The notes below the pieces were generated by a model that was not told where the DNA came from, did not search any database, and was given only the letters and a program-made list of their open reading frames with translations. Made by a program: the position numbers and the translations under genes. A stretch of 64,000 bases of DNA from Diphasiastrum complanatum (Eukaryota; Streptophyta; Lycopodiopsida; Lycopodiales; Lycopodiaceae): NCBI GenBank assembly GCA_029204225.1, contig CM055094.1, forward strand, positions 28,322,107 to 28,386,106. Reading direction: 5' to 3'. Numbering within the stretch: position 1 is the stretch's first letter; each line of letters begins with the position of its first letter. Below, one piece after another: positions 53,501 to 64,000 of this stretch.

Positions 53501-54340
53501 AGCCTGGTCATGTATTTGACGTATTCGTGTTGGTTTGCATGAATGTGTGCTTGCATGTTACCTTGTCATGGGAGTCTAGATATGAGTCGAAGTTGTACGT
53601 TTTTCTGCATTTTCTATGTCAAAAACAAAGTAGTCATTTGGATGCTTATTGACTTGTCATTATGTCTACTAGTTGTCTATCTGGTGAGGGTACAATCTTA
53701 TGGTGGCAGTAAGATTTCCTCAGGTTGAGCCTCAGTCGCTCATTTATGTCAACTTTACAGGTTTGTGCGTGTAAGTGCCTGATAGGATGGCATCCTAGCT
53801 AGATGGAGGATGTAAGTCTCATGGTGGCAGTGGGATTTCCTCAGTTTGAGCTATGTCGCTCATGTGGTCCACTTGTGTTCAAGTCGGATTGGGGACGAGT
53901 TAGTTGGTCGAGAGTGTGGTAGACTCTCTATATGAGCATTGTGTTTGCATGATACTGTGTGTGCCAAACTTGGTGGTTTGATGGTGTGCTTGAGTGTGAG
54001 TCAAGTACAGGGTCACAGGGATATGCATAACATCTTTTGGACACTCTAGATGCTGCTGCAGTTTATTTCTTTACTCCTATCACATTTGAGCTTAAGGGAG
54101 AGTGTTAGAAATCAGTTCGATTCGATTCATTAGTCTAAGCTTCAAATGTGAGATTGTAATTATTGTACAGCTAATTAAATTTGTTGTATTTGTTTGTTAT
54201 CGGGACGTGACCCACTATCGTCATATCAGTCGGGCACTGATCTCGTAGACGGCTACTTGGATTAGCCACACGTAGGAAAATTAGCATGTACAGTATATTT
54301 TGGTTTCGTTATGCTATACTAAGGGGTATGGCTTGCTAGT
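53501..54340 (+). mobile_element. 3' fragment of the LARD-like family
   Basis: 53505-54102 matches the right interior of the element in the CACTA transposon (about 27905-28488), including cttatggtggcagtaagatt and the later ctcatggtggcagtgggatt. A purine tract (cttaagggagag) is followed at 54103 by an LTR start TGTTAGAAATC. The LTR can be followed for about 240 bp (ttatcgggacgtgacccact, ctcgtagacggctacttgg) and then fades. The left part was replaced by copia-E. Confidence 0.82.
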
Positions 54341-55233
54341 TCTCACTCTCCATTGTAGATATTTACAGGGCTTTATCATGTAATAGTTTTCCATGTTTTG
54401 TGATAACAACAATGCAAGAGCTTATAAGTAAGTGATTTGCGACTAAACTTGCAACTTCTAAATGCAAAATATCTTCACTCTTTGCATCAAAGGGATTGAA
54501 CAATTTTGTGTAATTAATTGTTAATTTTGCATGGCAAAATTGAAGTGTCATTGTATGACAGGTTTTATTTGAATCTCAAGACATATTTGTGTGTGTCGTC
54601 AACAATGCTTCAGAACAAGAAAATCTACCTAAATGCAGTTCACTCAATAATTCCAACCAACATTGTTTTAAAACAAAAACCTCGAGACATTAGAACAACA
54701 ATTTCAATCGAACACTTGCACATCTTTGGCAAGCCAACACTTCAATTCCATTACAACACCTTTTTAGAAAAGATAATCGAACATTTGTTTTGAAACTGAA
54801 ATATGTTTTACAAAACATGGATTCTGAATCTACAAAAGTTCTAAGTTTAAGACCAATGCCATTAGAAATTGGAGTTATAAGCTCAACAAAATTGCATTTT
54901 TCCATACTTGCCACATTTTCACCACCAACCATTGTAAAACTTCCGAGTGCTTGTCATTGATAGTTGTTTAACATCCAAGTGGTTGGACATAATATATATA
55001 ATTCTTTCAACAACATGTGCGTTGGGTTGTAGAGTTTGTTTGGGTAGGGTCTATATAATGTTGAGATTGGACGACCATTTTCCATGTCAAAAGCCATTTT
55101 CAATGTATTTGTAGACGAGAAGCAAAGGTGATGTGGCACATTATGGAGCAAGGGAATAAGTGATTTGGCATTATCCAAAACCCTAGCATATATTATATAT
55201 ATCTATATTGAATATTGAATAATTTGCATATAT
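54341..55233. other. Upstream region of RPL12
   Basis: No element or coding domain was recognised. Close to the gene there is a TA-rich stretch (about 55188-55205, atatattatatatatct) that could contain the TATA box. Distances fit a start of transcription within about 50 bp of 55230, but this is inference. Confidence 0.45.
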
Positions 55234-55326
55234 GATCTTCTTTCTCCCTTTGTCCTTCTTTTTCTGTCTCTCCCTTTTGTGCTTCGCTTGTGCTTTCCTT
55301 GTGCTAAGCTTTGCTAGCTCGCGGCT
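55234..55326 (+). promoter_or_regulatory. Probable 5' UTR of RPL12 with a pyrimidine tract
   Basis: The plus strand is strongly pyrimidine-rich (ttctttctccctttgtcctt onward) up to about 55290, directly upstream of the start codon. CT-rich leaders are common in plant genes for plastid proteins. The ATG context (ctATGGCG) is favourable. Confidence 0.5.
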
Positions 55327-55896
55327 ATGGCGATGGCAGCAGCGACAGTCCACTCCTCCCTTCTCCTCCCCTCTCTCGCTGCTCTCTCACACAAATCCAG
55401 ACCCTCACACTCCCCCGCCTCTTCTATTCAGTTCTCTCACAAATCTCTTGCCTTCAATCCCCTGCCTTTGTGTGCTGTCAGAAGGCGGGCCCGGGTGGTG
55501 GCTAGGGTTGCTGTGGACATCGATGATCTGGTGGAAAAGGTGAAGAATCTGACCCTGCAGGAGGCAAGGATCCTCACAGACAGGCTTCAGGAGGAGCTGG
55601 GAGTCACAGCGGCCTCGTTCGCAGCGCCAATGGCTATGGGCGCAGCGGCGCCGGCCGAGGCGGCTCCTGTGGTGGAAGAAAAGACAGAATTTGACGTGCT
55701 TTTAGATGAGGTGCCGAGTTCTGCTCGCATTTCTGTGATCAAAGCAATCAGGGGTCTGACCAGCCTTGGGCTCAAAGAGGCCAAGGATCTGATAGAAGCG
55801 CTGCCCAAGAAAGTGAAGGAGGCGGTGTCAAAGGATGATGCAGAGGAAGCAAAGAAGCAGCTGGAGGCGGCAGGTGGCAAGGTTAGCATCAAATGA
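55327..55896 (+). CDS. RPL12: Plastid 50S ribosomal protein L12 (bL12c), nuclear-encoded precursor
   Basis: 189 codons plus stop, no intron. Residues 1 to about 60 are a Ser/Ala/Pro-rich, acid-free transit peptide ([19 protein letters not shown]). The mature protein begins near [20 protein letters not shown], the dimerising N-terminal helices, followed by an Ala-rich hinge ([16 protein letters not shown]). The C-terminal domain has [40 protein letters not shown] and ends [10 protein letters not shown], the site that recruits translation factors. L12 forms the stalk of the chloroplast ribosome as dimers bound to L10. All conserved residues I would expect are present, so it looks functional. 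The codons are more GC-rich than the surroundings. The first ATG is chosen because it has the best context and gives a normal transit peptide; a second Met is at residue 3. Confidence 0.96.
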   Translation: MAMAAATVHSSLLLPSLAALSHKSRPSHSPASSIQFSHKSLAFNPLPLCAVRRRARVVARVAVDIDDLVEKVKNLTLQEARILTDRLQEELGVTAASFAAPMAMGAAAPAEAAPVVEEKTEFDVLLDEVPSSARISVIKAIRGLTSLGLKEAKDLIEALPKKVKEAVSKDDAEEAKKQLEAAGGKVSIK

Positions 55897-58629
55897 GTAT
55901 ATATATCTGGCATTACACCTTTCAGGTCTGTGATTTATGACCGTGTGCAGATTACCTTGCAACTTTTAGAATTCTGGGATTGCAAATAGCATTAGGGTTT
56001 TGTCCCTAGGCACATTCTTTTCAACAAGGGGAGCTATTTTCTCATTTTATTCTTCTGTCTTTTTGGAGAAATATGGTCTTTATATGGTGGCTGTTTTTGG
56101 AGCATTAAATAAGCACATTGTCTAGTATTGAATTGCAGTGATTTGAGCAGCAGAGTTATAAAGTTTTAGGTTATTATACATTTCAAGGTTTGAATTTTCT
56201 GCAACTTGAATTAGATCAAACCTCGTGGAGAGCCCTCTCCAGGTTACAATTAACTTCTTGAATGTTAACTCTCGCCATACCTTCTTCATATCCTTTCAAG
56301 GCTCACAAAGGAGCTCTAGTCTTAGTGGTCTTAACCTCCTTATTTGATGCATTTATGCATTGTATGTTGAGAATGTGGCAATGTACTTGCTATATAGAGG
56401 ACTCAGCATTAGCAGCCTATCTTCAAAATCCCCCTTTGCCTATGCCAAGGGGTGTCAGATATGGCGCTTATTCAAACTATAAATCTGTGTTATTCGGAGT
56501 TGATTCCCACTTCATACTCTTGCATTGGGCTTTCACATAATAGCAAATATTCAGTTTTCTTTGTCTGAAAACCAACCATACTTCAGATAGTTATATTCTG
56601 CTCAGTGAATTCAAGATATCAGTATGCTTTTGGCCTATATAGATACCTTGTTTTGCGTATTTCCTGCTCACAGATTTCTAGTGTTCACATGTTTTATGCT
56701 GCAATTTTTTTATCCTATTCTCTCCAAGATTACATCCATTTGAAATATGTGGTATTGGGACCCCTGCATAGGTCGGTCCACCCATTAAATGTGTCACATA
56801 GTGTCTACACTGACACCTTACCTATTTACTTAATTTACAAGATTGTTTACATTCATAGAGTGGTTAATGGTGAAACGATGGGTTGTGTTCCCAATATGTC
56901 ATAAAGAGGTCTTTTGGGGTTATCAAAGTCCTCAACAATTATAAATAAAATACTTTTTTCCAAATGATTTTGAAGAGTTTCAAGCAACCAATGTGGGCCC
57001 ACATTTTAGAGGCATTTCAAATTTGAGGGTCTAGAAAACATTTGGATCCTTTTCAAACGTATTTGGCTGCAACTATGAAGTGCCCTACTACCTTCTTTGT
57101 AAGTTTCAACAACTTAATAACATTTACCACATTTAAACATCAAAGAAAGAAAATCAGATAATATTCCAATAAGTGGTCAATTTTGTGATTTCAAGCGGTT
57201 TATGTGGGAGCCAAAGCTCTCATGGCTCTATCTCCTAGACAGAAGTATAGTGGATAACAAAATGCAGTGGGATGATGGAGTCAAAAGCTTGGTTTGTTTT
57301 AACAATGGAGTACATAAGAGAAACTTGGATGAAAATTGGTTTTACTTGTTGCATAATATTGAGAAAGCATAAAATGAAATGGGCAACTCATTCTATGAAG
57401 AGAAACACTAGTAAGCAATCTGCATTGCTAGCATTGAATTATGGGCTCCCTATGTAACATGCTCTATATAGATCTACTTTTTGTTTATAGTCATCGCTCT
57501 CACATTTGGAAGCATTTCATACCATTTCATATTTCCATTATGCATCAAATAAGGTGTGAGAGCAAAGGTGGGAGGTCATTATCTTCCTGTTTTTATCAAA
57601 ATTGGGATGTAGTAATAAAGTTTGGATTTGGATGCATTTGTTTGTATTTTTATTGCCATTTTTTCGCAAGTTGTGATCACCAAAAATGTTTGTGCTTTGC
57701 ATATTCATGCATGAAGGCACATATAATATATTTGATACTGTTTCAAAATATTCATGTATTAGTTGCCAAGTGTCATGTCACTGATACTTTATGAGTGGCT
57801 CTACCTACCAAGTAAACAATATTAGTGTATGACCATCCAAATTAACCAAAAATGGCATAGCATCACATGGAATTCATAATTGCACGTGCCTTAAGAAAAG
57901 CACATCACTTTGTTTATCAAGTTTGTGTAGTGATAGGAACTTACGGTGTTGCGCAATGAACTTATAAAAATGAATGTTTCATGTTTCAACCCAAAATCAA
58001 ATCTTTTCATAAGCTTGATCAAAATCTTTGTTAGTTTTTGGATTATAAGAGAGATCTTTTAGATTCTAATATATGCAAACAATTTGCAATTGAGAGTGGC
58101 TCTAATTGGGATTGAAACCTTTATGTGACGAACCTTTTTTTTGGAGAGTAGCTTGATTTTCGCTAGTTAATAAGGCTATTTTTTTTTTCAAGAAAATTTG
58201 ACTCTAGAAAATTTTATCTTCCATAAGATGATTACATTGAGCTCTCCAACAAGCATATAGTGAGAGTTTGGATTTGTAACTCTAATTAGCATGTGGTGGA
58301 TCTCTAAATGTGATTGGACCCTTGATTTATGAACCTCAAAATGTGATTGATCCTCATGATTCAATATGAGATGCACCAATTGTATTTTTTGCATTCCTAC
58401 AGATTAGGACATGTGATAGCTCTCCAAATAGCTCGAGATTGGATCTACAAAGTCTACTTAATCAGGCCTCATGACATGTACAAGTGAAATGGAGATTGAG
58501 GTCTAATCTCATGATGACATCTAGTATTAAAATAACTAGCTAGCTTTTATCAAATTTCACACTCTTTTATAGAAGAGGGCTACTTATGTAACATAAATCT
58601 ACGAACAACTCCTAGAACTAATCTAAACG
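55897..58629. other. Downstream region of RPL12, no gene recognised
   Basis: About 2.7 kb of AT-rich sequence without convincing reading frames; the longest, under 120 codons, lack family resemblance. The 3' UTR of RPL12 must lie in the first few hundred bases, but I see no canonical AATAAA at the expected place. No LTR or inverted terminal repeat was spotted. Confidence 0.5.
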
Positions 58630-59045
58630 TTACGGAAGAGGCTTTAAGCAATGATTTGATAAGAAGATCAATCACACATAATGATGTGTTCACATGCTCC
58701 AAGATGATGTCTTTTCTTTACTCCCTTTTTTTTCACGAAATGATGTGCCACTTCAATGTGTTTGTCCCTTGCATAAAAGATAGGATTTGAAGCAAGAGCT
58801 TGGGTTGAGATGTTGTCACACCTGATGATGGGATTTTTCTAGATTTGATGCACTTGAGCTCCACCAAAAGTCACTAGATTCAAAGAATCTCTTTGGTAGT
58901 AGTGCTGAGTGCTTATAGTCGGCTTCAGTGGATGAGAAAGATATGGTGCCTTGCTTCTTCCAGAGATGGCTCCTTTTCCAATGAATATAAAAATGCACTT
59001 GTGGACTTCCTATCAATTCTGTCACCTGCAAAATCTAAATATGAA
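58630..59045 (-). pseudogene. RNase H remnant of a copia-2-family element
   Basis: Read on the minus strand: DFAGDRIDRKSTSAFL near 59000, then KKQGTISFSSTEADYKHSAL (about 58935), followed in other frames by ISTQALASNPIFYARDKHIE and VAHHFVKK-like text near 58740-58820. It matches the C-terminal pol of copia-2. It joins an LTR fragment on its right without an RT. Confidence 0.78.
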
Positions 59046-59214
59046 ACCCTAGTCTATTTTCTAGAGTCATGCTAGATAGGTAGCTAGTTGGTCAAAATCG
59101 CATCACAAATCAAGATGTAGGTCCGATAATGTAGGGAACACTACCAAATAGACATGACCAACTCTTTTGACTCGACCTAACCTACATTAGGAGTGGATTG
59201 CCACATGGCATCTT
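59046..59214 (-). repeat. Internal LTR fragment of the copia-2 family
   Basis: The stretch ggtagctagttggtcaaaat and the following text match about 59925-60080 in the same orientation. It lies between RNase H and leader sequence, so it reflects rearrangement rather than a normal LTR. Confidence 0.7.
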
Positions 59215-59475
59215 GGCCACCAAAAATCTCATTAAGAACTCACAAAATGGATTTTTATGGATCAAATGAATATTATGCATTAAATGCAAGTTCAGAGGCG
59301 CCCACATGTGTGGACAGTATGGATTTTGATCCCTACCAAGTTTGGAATCAAATCCCCTCACCAAAGTTGAGATTCTAGCTCGCCCTCTCGATACTAGTCT
59401 TTAGCACCAATACTTGCTAAAAATGGATTTGCTTTTGATCAATGGTTTATGCTCTTGTACTTGGCTCTAATACCA
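59215..59475 (-). other. Leader and primer site of a copia-2-family element
   Basis: On the minus strand the LTR is followed by TGGTATTAGAGCC (59475-59463) and then by text resembling the copia-2 leader (for example catactgtccacacatgtg near 59310). Gag, integrase and RT are deleted. Confidence 0.65.
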
Positions 59476-60153
59476 TGTGAAAGTACTGTACTTTAGAACC
59501 ATAAATGGATTTTAGAAAGATTCACAAGAGTGATTGGATGCTTGCTTAACATTAACAGTCTATCAAAAAACTAGACACAAAAAGTTGTTCTAAATTGGCA
59601 ATTTGACAAACAACAAGCAATAACTTAAAACCCTTGATCAATGATGAAATCCAAATCCACATGTGTGAACCACAATCTACTGGACGGCCTGTAGACTGAG
59701 AATGAAGTAGAATTCAACTTTTGGTTGCATTTGGATCACAGAATCACAATGTACATAGTGGAGTAGCTCGAGATTGCCAATGAGTTAAAAAATAATCTAT
59801 CTTCTCACTATGGAGAGATGGAATACATAGCAAAAGTGACTTCCTTTGTGAAGTTAGGTGAATTTCCAGCATGTACTAAGGAAGTTAACTTGGCTTTCTT
59901 GCCCTAATTTGCAACCCTAGCCTCTTTCTTAGAGTCATGCCAAGTAGGTAGCTAGTTGGTCAAAATCTCATCATAAATTCAGGTCCTATAATCTAGGAAT
60001 CACTACCAAATTGATATGACCAACCCTTTAGACTTGACCTAACCTACATTAGGAGTGGTTTCCAACGTGGCATCTTACTTGTGGGACCCACTTATGCACA
60101 CTATTTTCAATATACTCCATGGCTAGATTTGTTAACATAGGCAATTTTTCACA
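59476..60153 (-). repeat. LTR of the copia-2 family, inverted
   Basis: 678 bp. On the minus strand it starts TGTGAAAAATTGCC at 60153 and ends TACTTTCACA at 59476, the same type as 23283-23973 with many substitutions. It has pol sequence on its upstream side and a primer site on its downstream side, so it served as 3' LTR of one element and 5' LTR of another, as expected after recombination. Confidence 0.85.
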
Positions 60154-60187
60154 ATCTCCTTTCTAAAGTATGTCAAAATCTAGAGTG

Positions 60188-60960
60188 CTAGAAATATACC
60201 TTGAAGAATCTTTCATCACCATCTATTGGATCTCTTACACGATGCTCCATAAGAGTGTCAATACTTTTGCACTTATCCATGCGAAATTTTTTGACAATTG
60301 AGATGACACTGTATTTTGATTCACAAATAAAACTATGCTCTTGAGTCCTTACTATCTCAAGTCCTAAGATGTAGTCCAAAAAACCAAGATCTTGATTTTT
60401 GAATTCCTTTCCTAATGCTAGTTTTGTCCCATCAATGAGCTTGACATTGTTTTCACAAAAAATAATATCTACATAAAGTACAAGGATGATCACATCGATG
60501 AACTGGAAGTAAAAGATTGATCATACTCACTACAACTAAAGTCTAGTGAGATAAGAAAGGAGCCGAGAGTACCAAGGTTTTGGCTTTTGAAAAGTAGGCA
60601 AACCTTGTCTTCTTGGTCTTGCTTGATGAATCCCTTGACACATGTAGATCTCCTTTTCAAGATAGCCATGGAGAAATGCATTAGTCACATCCATTTGATA
60701 CATAAATCGATTGAAAGTGGATGCCAATGCAATCAAGAACTTGATGGTTGTCATTTTTGTCACAAGAGCAAAAGTTTTCATAGTCTAGACCTTTGACATG
60801 ATCATAACCTTTTGCACAAAGCCCAACTTTATACTTATTGATTGAATCATCTTGATTATATTTGACTTTGAAGACCCACTTGTAACCAATTGCTTTTTTG
60901 TTAGGTGGGAGATCAACCAATTCCCATGTTTGATTTGAAATCAATGCATCATATTCCAAA
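60188..60960 (-). pseudogene. Copia-G reverse transcriptase
   Basis: From the right: IGYKWVFKVKYNQDDSINKY, then VTKMTTIKFLIALASTFNRF, YQMDVTNAFLHGYLEKEIYM, a broken LKQ block, and IILVLYVDIIFCENNVKLID (about 60480). The catalytic box reads YVDI in place of YVDD. QDLGFLDYILGLEIVRTQEH follows. Several frame changes are needed. Confidence 0.83.
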
Positions 60961-61830
60961 ATCATTGTCTCATGCCAAATTTTTGATTTCAGAGCATCTT
61001 GTACATTAGTAGGCTCATCAAAAGAAATAAAAAGAGTATGAGAAAAGTTACCCATCTCACCTTATTTTCCTTTGTCAACATATGTGAGCCTAGTAGGCTC
61101 AAACTTGTCCCTTGATGATGTTTTTGGAGTTTTGGATTGAGAAGACTCCTCCTCAAGGCTCGGCCCCTCTCCATCATCATCTTGGATTTCATAATCTTGA
61201 GAGCCTCACTCCAAAAGCAGTTTGGAAGAGATGCATCGAATCTCATGGTTTTTGCACACTCACATAAGGTACGGTTCTTCCTCTCAGCCACTCCAATTTG
61301 TTGAGGTTTTTAAGGACAAGTGAGCTATCTTTTGATGCCTTGTTGCTCACAATATTCTTGGAATTTTGTAACGATGTACTCTCCACCTCCATCCGACCTC
61401 CAGGTCTTGATTGACACCAAATTGATTTTCTACAAAAGCCTTGAACTTGAGAAAAGTATCAAATACCATTGCTTTTGATGATAAGAGATAGATCCGTGTG
61501 AATCTAGAGTAGTCATCAATGGAAGGCACAAACATAGTAGCATCACGTTTGCTTATAGTTGAAGAGAAATGAATATCTGAATGTATAAGCTGAAAATTTT
61601 TATAAGAGGAAGTAGTAGGCCTTGGAAAATGGCTTTCTATGTGCTTTTGCCAAAGCACATGCTTCACAAGCCTTACTATTACTTGACATGGATTTGGGAA
61701 ATTAAATTGCCTTGTCTTCCTTGATCAAGAAAAGCATGGATTTGTGATTATGATGACCCAACTTCTTGTGCCAAAGCTTGACATCTTATTTTCAGCCATC
61801 AATAGAATTAACTTGAAAAGTCACACAAAA
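60961..61830 (-). pseudogene. Copia-G integrase
   Basis: HKKLGH-like pre-integrase text near 61760 leads to SYKNFQLIHSDIHFSSTISK (about 61600) with the first Asp and FVPSIDDYSRFTRIYLLSSK. The second Asp lies in a frameshifted stretch near 61390. MAERKNRTLCECAKTMRFDA (about 61290) carries the Glu. A linker near 61050 (ISFDEPTNVQDAL) precedes RT. Confidence 0.8.
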
Positions 61831-62079
61831 CTTGTCCCTCTTGCTACTAGCTCATTATTTGTTTTTGATCAAGCAAGTATTAACACCAATTTGAACATGA
61901 AGTCCATCATCAAAAGCATTTGGCCAACACTAAGAAGATTCTTGGTGATGTTGGGCACATAAAGCACATTATCTAGCTTTAAGATCTTGGTGGATTCTAG
62001 ATCTATTAGTACACTACCAATTCTCTCAATTTTGCACTAATTGTCATTTGTAATGTAAATGAATCTTCTAATAAAACCT

Positions 62080-62654
62080 TCATAAGATGCAAGATGGGAG
62101 AAAGTTTTTTTTTTTTTGACTAGTCATATGAGAATTAGCACAACTATCTATTTTACCTTTAAAGCTAGTGGAAGAGTAAATTGACATCATAAGTGATACA
62201 TCCTTTTCACTTTCCTCTCTCTCACATTTTCTTTCATTAGTGAGATTAGCTTGCATAAATAAATTTTTTTTTTCTTGAAATAATTTTATAAGTAAAATGT
62301 CTTTTCTTACCACAAAAGAAACATTTTATTTTAGATTTATCTTTTTTGTCACTTGTTGTAGGTTGCGATGAATCATGGCTTTCCTCCTTGAATTTGTCCA
62401 TCTTCTTGAATTGCGCTTTCTCTTTGCCCTTGCCTTTGTCTTTGGTGATGAGCATCCTTGTCTTGAGTTGCTCCATCCTTGATAGCTTGTGCTTGTCTAC
62501 TTTTCTTGACCACCAAGACCCCTTGTAGGCTCTGCATGGATGGTAGCTCTCTCTGGATTGCTTACGATTGAACAAGATTAGCAAGATCTTCATTGAGGCC
62601 ATTCAATACAACTTGGACAAGCTCCATTTGATTGATGGAATCACCAGCACCTTA
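62080..62654 (-). pseudogene. Copia-G gag C-terminus, zinc knuckle and protease
   Basis: The gag end reads VLNGLNEDLANLVQS (about 62590), matching the copia-2 gag text VLNGLGSGFTNLVQS. The Lys-rich tail leads to CFFCGKKRHFTYKI (about 62280-62320), where the final Cys of CCHC is Ile. Protease has KIDSCANSHMTSQ (about 62130), with Asp-Ser-Cys instead of Asp-Ser-Gly. Confidence 0.8.
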
Positions 62655-64000
62655 AAAAAAACTACAACTTTTTAGCACCTTTTAATAAATTTCAACACTT
62701 TTCAGCACCTGTCACTTTAGATGCACATCTATCTCTACATAACTCCAAACATATTTTTTTTGAGAGACATGGTTATATGGTCATATAAAACTTTTTAAGG
62801 TAGACAGCCCAAAATTTTTTTTTCTTAAAATCAGTGTTATACACTCAAATATGATGCTTTCAATTTTGGTAATTTTTATCAACAGTTAAATGGATAACTT
62901 TGGATGCACGCTATAGACTTCAAAACTCAAATTCTTTTGTAGGCATGTTTCTATAATCATATAGAATTTTTAAGACCAGACATGCAAAATATTGAATGCA
63001 AAATTTAGAATAATGTAATCTCATATATAAAAATATTGAAGTTCCATCAGTACTCCCACATGTTCGACACATCATATCTTACATATAAGTTGCTCAAAGG
63101 TCTCAAAATTTGTAATCGGTAAATGTAAAACACACATGTGAAAGGATTTGATGTGGTTCATCATAGTTTATGAGATATGATTTTTTGAATAGATGCTTAA
63201 AATGCACATTTCGTGCGTATTTTTGTGACAACTCTAGCGTTAAGTTAATAATTGTCATACATCTTTTTTGGCCATAAAAACTGTCAAAAAAATTAGTTTT
63301 TTATTCTAGGTATTTTGATTTGATCTTACTTTTACATAAGTTAATAAATCATAACATTTTATTATTTTATAATTTGTGGATCATTAGAAAAAATTGTGAA
63401 TGAAAATATCAATTTTAAAATTTTTAGCATTCAATTTGTTTATATTATCTTTTAAAAATATATGTTTTCAAATGTTGTGATTTTCAAAATTTGTTATATG
63501 TTTAATATTGGTTTTAACATTTATTTTACTATGACAAGTGTTTCATTTAAAATTTCTATGAATTTAATTGGGTTTTCAATTTATTTCATCTATGTAGATT
63601 TATACTTGATGATATCAAACACTCTATTCTTTTTAATGGATTTGATTCGTTTTGTTTAATGAATTGCTAGTGGAGTAATTCATTACAATATTTTTTTAAA
63701 TTTAAAAGCTTGGCATGGTTTAAATAAATAAATGCGATTTATACTTTTTGCTCAAACATTTTTGTAATTTCTAAATATGTGAATGTACAAGTTTGAAATA
63801 AAAAATATAACATGGCACAATAAATGCAGTAATGTAATTTTTACATTTTTATTTTTAATGTATACTTTGCAATTCTAGTGAAGTTTTTTCTATGGTTTTC
63901 TATGCTCGTAATTTACCACCATCTGTTATTGGAATTATGTAATAAATAATCATCATGTTTGTTGATTGATCCAATGTTTGTTATATTCTTTTGTTTATGT
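62655..64000. other. AT-rich right end, nothing recognised
   Basis: About 1.3 kb of AT-rich sequence with only short frames. No LTR, inverted terminal repeat or domain was found. Copia-G stops abruptly at its left edge. Confidence 0.5.

Larger units (their letters stand above)
60154..62654 (-). mobile_element. Copia-G: copia-2-family element, gag to RT, lacking RNase H and 5' end
   Basis: Read on the minus strand: partial gag (62654 on), zinc knuckle, protease, pre-integrase, integrase and RT, then a short purine tract and the LTR at 60153. RNase H is deleted between GDERFFKVYF and the last residues. The first part of gag, the leader and the 5' LTR are missing. It is older and more decayed than copia-2. 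Confidence 0.85.

Noticed and set aside
54363-54932. Small frames upstream of RPL12 as hypothetical genes
   Set aside because: They are under 95 codons, AT-rich, without recognisable features, and overlap on both strands.
55587-55913. Minus-strand frame opposite RPL12
   Set aside because: It is the antisense shadow of a well-conserved gene and depends on its GC-rich third positions.

Overview
This window is nuclear DNA of a land plant with a large, repeat-rich genome. The evidence is a nuclear gene for plastid ribosomal protein bL12c with a transit peptide, two exons of a PIGB-type GPI mannosyltransferase with plant-like splice sites, and nested Ty1/copia, Ty3/gypsy and CACTA elements filling roughly 80% of the sequence. 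The species cannot be named from sequence alone. The many old, broken elements would suit a conifer or another large-genome seed plant, but that is inference.

Layout. 1-1230 is unclassified. 1231-6983 is a Ty3 element whose LTRs begin AG and end CT, flanked by a perfect 5-bp duplication (cttca). A minus-strand copia relative carrying only gag sits inside it, next to a large pol deletion. The Ty3 element lies in what appears to be intron 2 of a minus-strand PIGB gene (exon 2 7189-7306, exon 1 7784-8169); later exons are not in the window. After about 1.3 kb of non-repetitive upstream DNA comes a decayed copia (copia-1, about 9451-12489).

12710-33770 is a stack of insertions in one old copia (copia-B). 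Copia-2 (13254-23973) entered its integrase and itself contains a young RT-less chromovirus (17015-22148). A CACTA transposon (24941-32725) entered its reverse transcriptase and itself contains a 3.1-kb coding-free LTR element (25878-28961). At the chromovirus and CACTA sites, removing the insert plus one target duplication restores the host reading frame.

33771-47186 is a 5'-truncated Tat-like Ty3 element (Ty3-A). Ty3-B (38361-46737) is inserted in its RNase H domain with duplication ttaag. Ty3-B and a fragment of a third related element (Ty3-C, minus, 47641-49008) share an unrecognised accessory ORF just before the 3' LTR. This is the best candidate in the window for something undescribed. 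A minus-strand copia (copia-E, 49009-53499) and a piece of the coding-free LTR family (53501-54340) follow.

The intronless plastid RPL12 gene (55327-55896) stands in a low-repeat island of about 4 kb (54341-58600). The right end holds rearranged minus-strand copies of the copia-2 family (58630-62654) and an AT-rich tail in which nothing was recognised.

No rRNA, tRNA or CRISPR was seen. Only RPL12 looks intact and functional. PIGB may be functional if its remaining exons lie beyond the left edge. All element genes are broken by stops, frameshifts or deletions.
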